DNA from: Chloroflexi bacterium UBA4733 | GTDB lineage: Bacteria > Chloroflexota > UBA4733 | Assembly (NCBI GenBank): GCA_002404055.1 | Contig: DHIZ01000031.1 | Span: 1-54,898, forward strand | Direction: 5' to 3' | DNA length: 54,898 bases | Shown: one piece after another, positions 54,234-54,898 of the stretch | Layout of the letters: each line of letters begins with the position of its first letter | How positions within the stretch are numbered: the first letter of the stretch is position 1 | Translations under genes and position numbers: made by a program | Notes under the pieces: model-generated | What the model was told of the DNA's origin: nothing | Databases searched by the model: none | What the model saw: only the letters and a program-made list of their open reading frames with translations

Positions 54234-54898
54234 CGCCGCGTAGCCGGGACGTCGGCGAAAGCGGCAAAGGTGGAGACGATCTTCTCGACGTGCTCCGGTC
54301 GCAGCTCGTTCTGCGCGCGGCCGGCGTAGTACTCGGCGTCGGCGTTGATGAAGAGCACCTTGCCGCGCCGGATCTCCTTCTCCGCTCCACTGCGGAAGAG
54401 CACGCCGTGCGGCATGACGGTCGCCAGCATGCCGTTGCTGCGCAGCACCGCCAGCATATGCTGGGCGAACATGAGGTCGCCCTTCTTGCCGCTCTCCGGA
54501 CAGTAGCCGTAGCGGAAGCGCTCGGGGAACTGCAACTCCTGGCGGCTGTAGTTCTGGCTGAAGGGCGGATTGCTGATCACGCGGTCGAAGCGCATCAGCT
54601 CGCCGCCTTCCAGATGCTGCGGGTTGCTCAGCGAGTCCTCGTTCTGGATGTCGGCGTCGGGGATGCCGTGCAGCAGCATGTTCATTTTGCAGATGGCCCA
54701 GACGCCGCCGTTGTTGTCCTGCCCGAAGAGGCTCAGGTTGCGCCCCTCGCCGCCGTGCTCCTCCACGTACTGCTTGGAGAGGATCAGCATCCCGCCGGAG
54801 CCGGCGCAGGGGTCGTAGATGCGCATGCCGGCGGCCGGCTGCAGCAGTCGCACCATCAGGCGCACCACATCGCGCGGCGTGTAGAACTCGCCGCCCTT
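54227..54898 (-). pseudogene. hsdM: HsdM N-terminal part, cut by the window edge and frameshifted at its end
   Basis: The frame runs off the right edge with GGEFYTPRDVVRLMVRLL, then motif I DPCAGSGGML, NPPFSQN (motif IV, N6-adenine) and KGDLMFAQHML. It ends prematurely at VPATRRW. Adding one G in the run near 54250 (minus-strand GTCCCGGCTAC) restores VPGYAAVVSHADLAANDW and joins it to the C-terminal part. So hsdM is either inactivated by a 1-bp deletion or contains a sequencing error. Confidence 0.88.

Noticed and set aside
1..54898. CRISPR arrays, tRNA or rRNA genes, complete insertion sequences
   Set aside because: No regularly spaced repeats, cloverleaf segments, transposase genes or matching terminal inverted repeats were noticed by reading; relics exist but no recognisable transposon ends.

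Overview
This 55-kb window is a dense bacterial defence island. At least eight anti-phage or toxin-antitoxin type modules lie side by side with a strip of dead gene fragments, and there are no rRNA, tRNA or core metabolic genes except one glycoside hydrolase. DNA is GC-rich, starts are often GTG, and genes are packed with 4-bp overlaps. The style of the genes and relics (vWA/PP2C/kinase fragments, an HNH nuclease tail, a sugar-binding protein, an oligogalacturonate-lyase-like tail) suggests a soil or thermophilic Chloroflexota-like bacterium. That assignment is a weak inference; nothing in the window is a phylogenetic marker.

Layout from the left. (1) 1-1758: a GHKL ATPase joined to a PD-(D/E)XK-like nuclease, with a probable one-base frameshift at the window edge. 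(2) 1785-3787: an AbiE-type toxin/antitoxin pair with a perfect 20-bp operator palindrome over its promoter. (3) 4169-8420: MerR-type regulator, adenine methylase and small nuclease, a three-gene restriction-modification-like cassette. (4) 8700-13518: a tightly coupled six-gene operon (nucleotidyltransferase-like, HTH plus ImmA/IrrE protease, Cys-rich DUF4186-like protein, radical SAM enzyme, ASCH protein, P-loop kinase) that I cannot match to any described system. It is my first candidate for something new. (5) 13.5-15.9 kb: a gene graveyard (AbiE relic, lyase tail, sugar-binding protein in pieces, SHOCT-like tail, vWA-PP2C-kinase fragments), then an intact glycoside hydrolase. (6) 17045-35659, minus strand: DUF499 ATPase, small conserved protein, DUF1156 methylase and PLD-SNF2 helicase (the Hma-like helicase-methylase-ATPase core), continuing without a gap into a 2030-aa STAND/AAA protein and a protein with a HEPN-like RxxxxH motif. 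This is the second candidate. (7) 35743-37565: a DarT/DarG DNA ADP-ribosylation toxin-antitoxin pair directly upstream of (6). (8) 37701-41467: a second copy of the methylase-nuclease cassette, its methylase broken by an in-frame TAA. (9) 41690-42201: small antitoxin-like gene and HNH relic. (10) 42215-54898: a type I restriction system split into two blocks. hsdM (frameshifted) and hsdS are separated from macrodomain, AlbA/Schlafen-like ATPase, hsdR and M48 protease by a DUF488 gene with a convergent partner and a plus-strand two-gene cassette with a membrane protein.

Functionally the genes combine DNA methylation and cleavage, DNA ADP-ribosylation and reversal, regulators, and possible abortive-infection effectors. 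Duplicated parts (two methylase-nuclease cassettes, two DarG-type macrodomains, two AbiE promoters) and several relics indicate repeated gain, duplication and decay at one hotspot.
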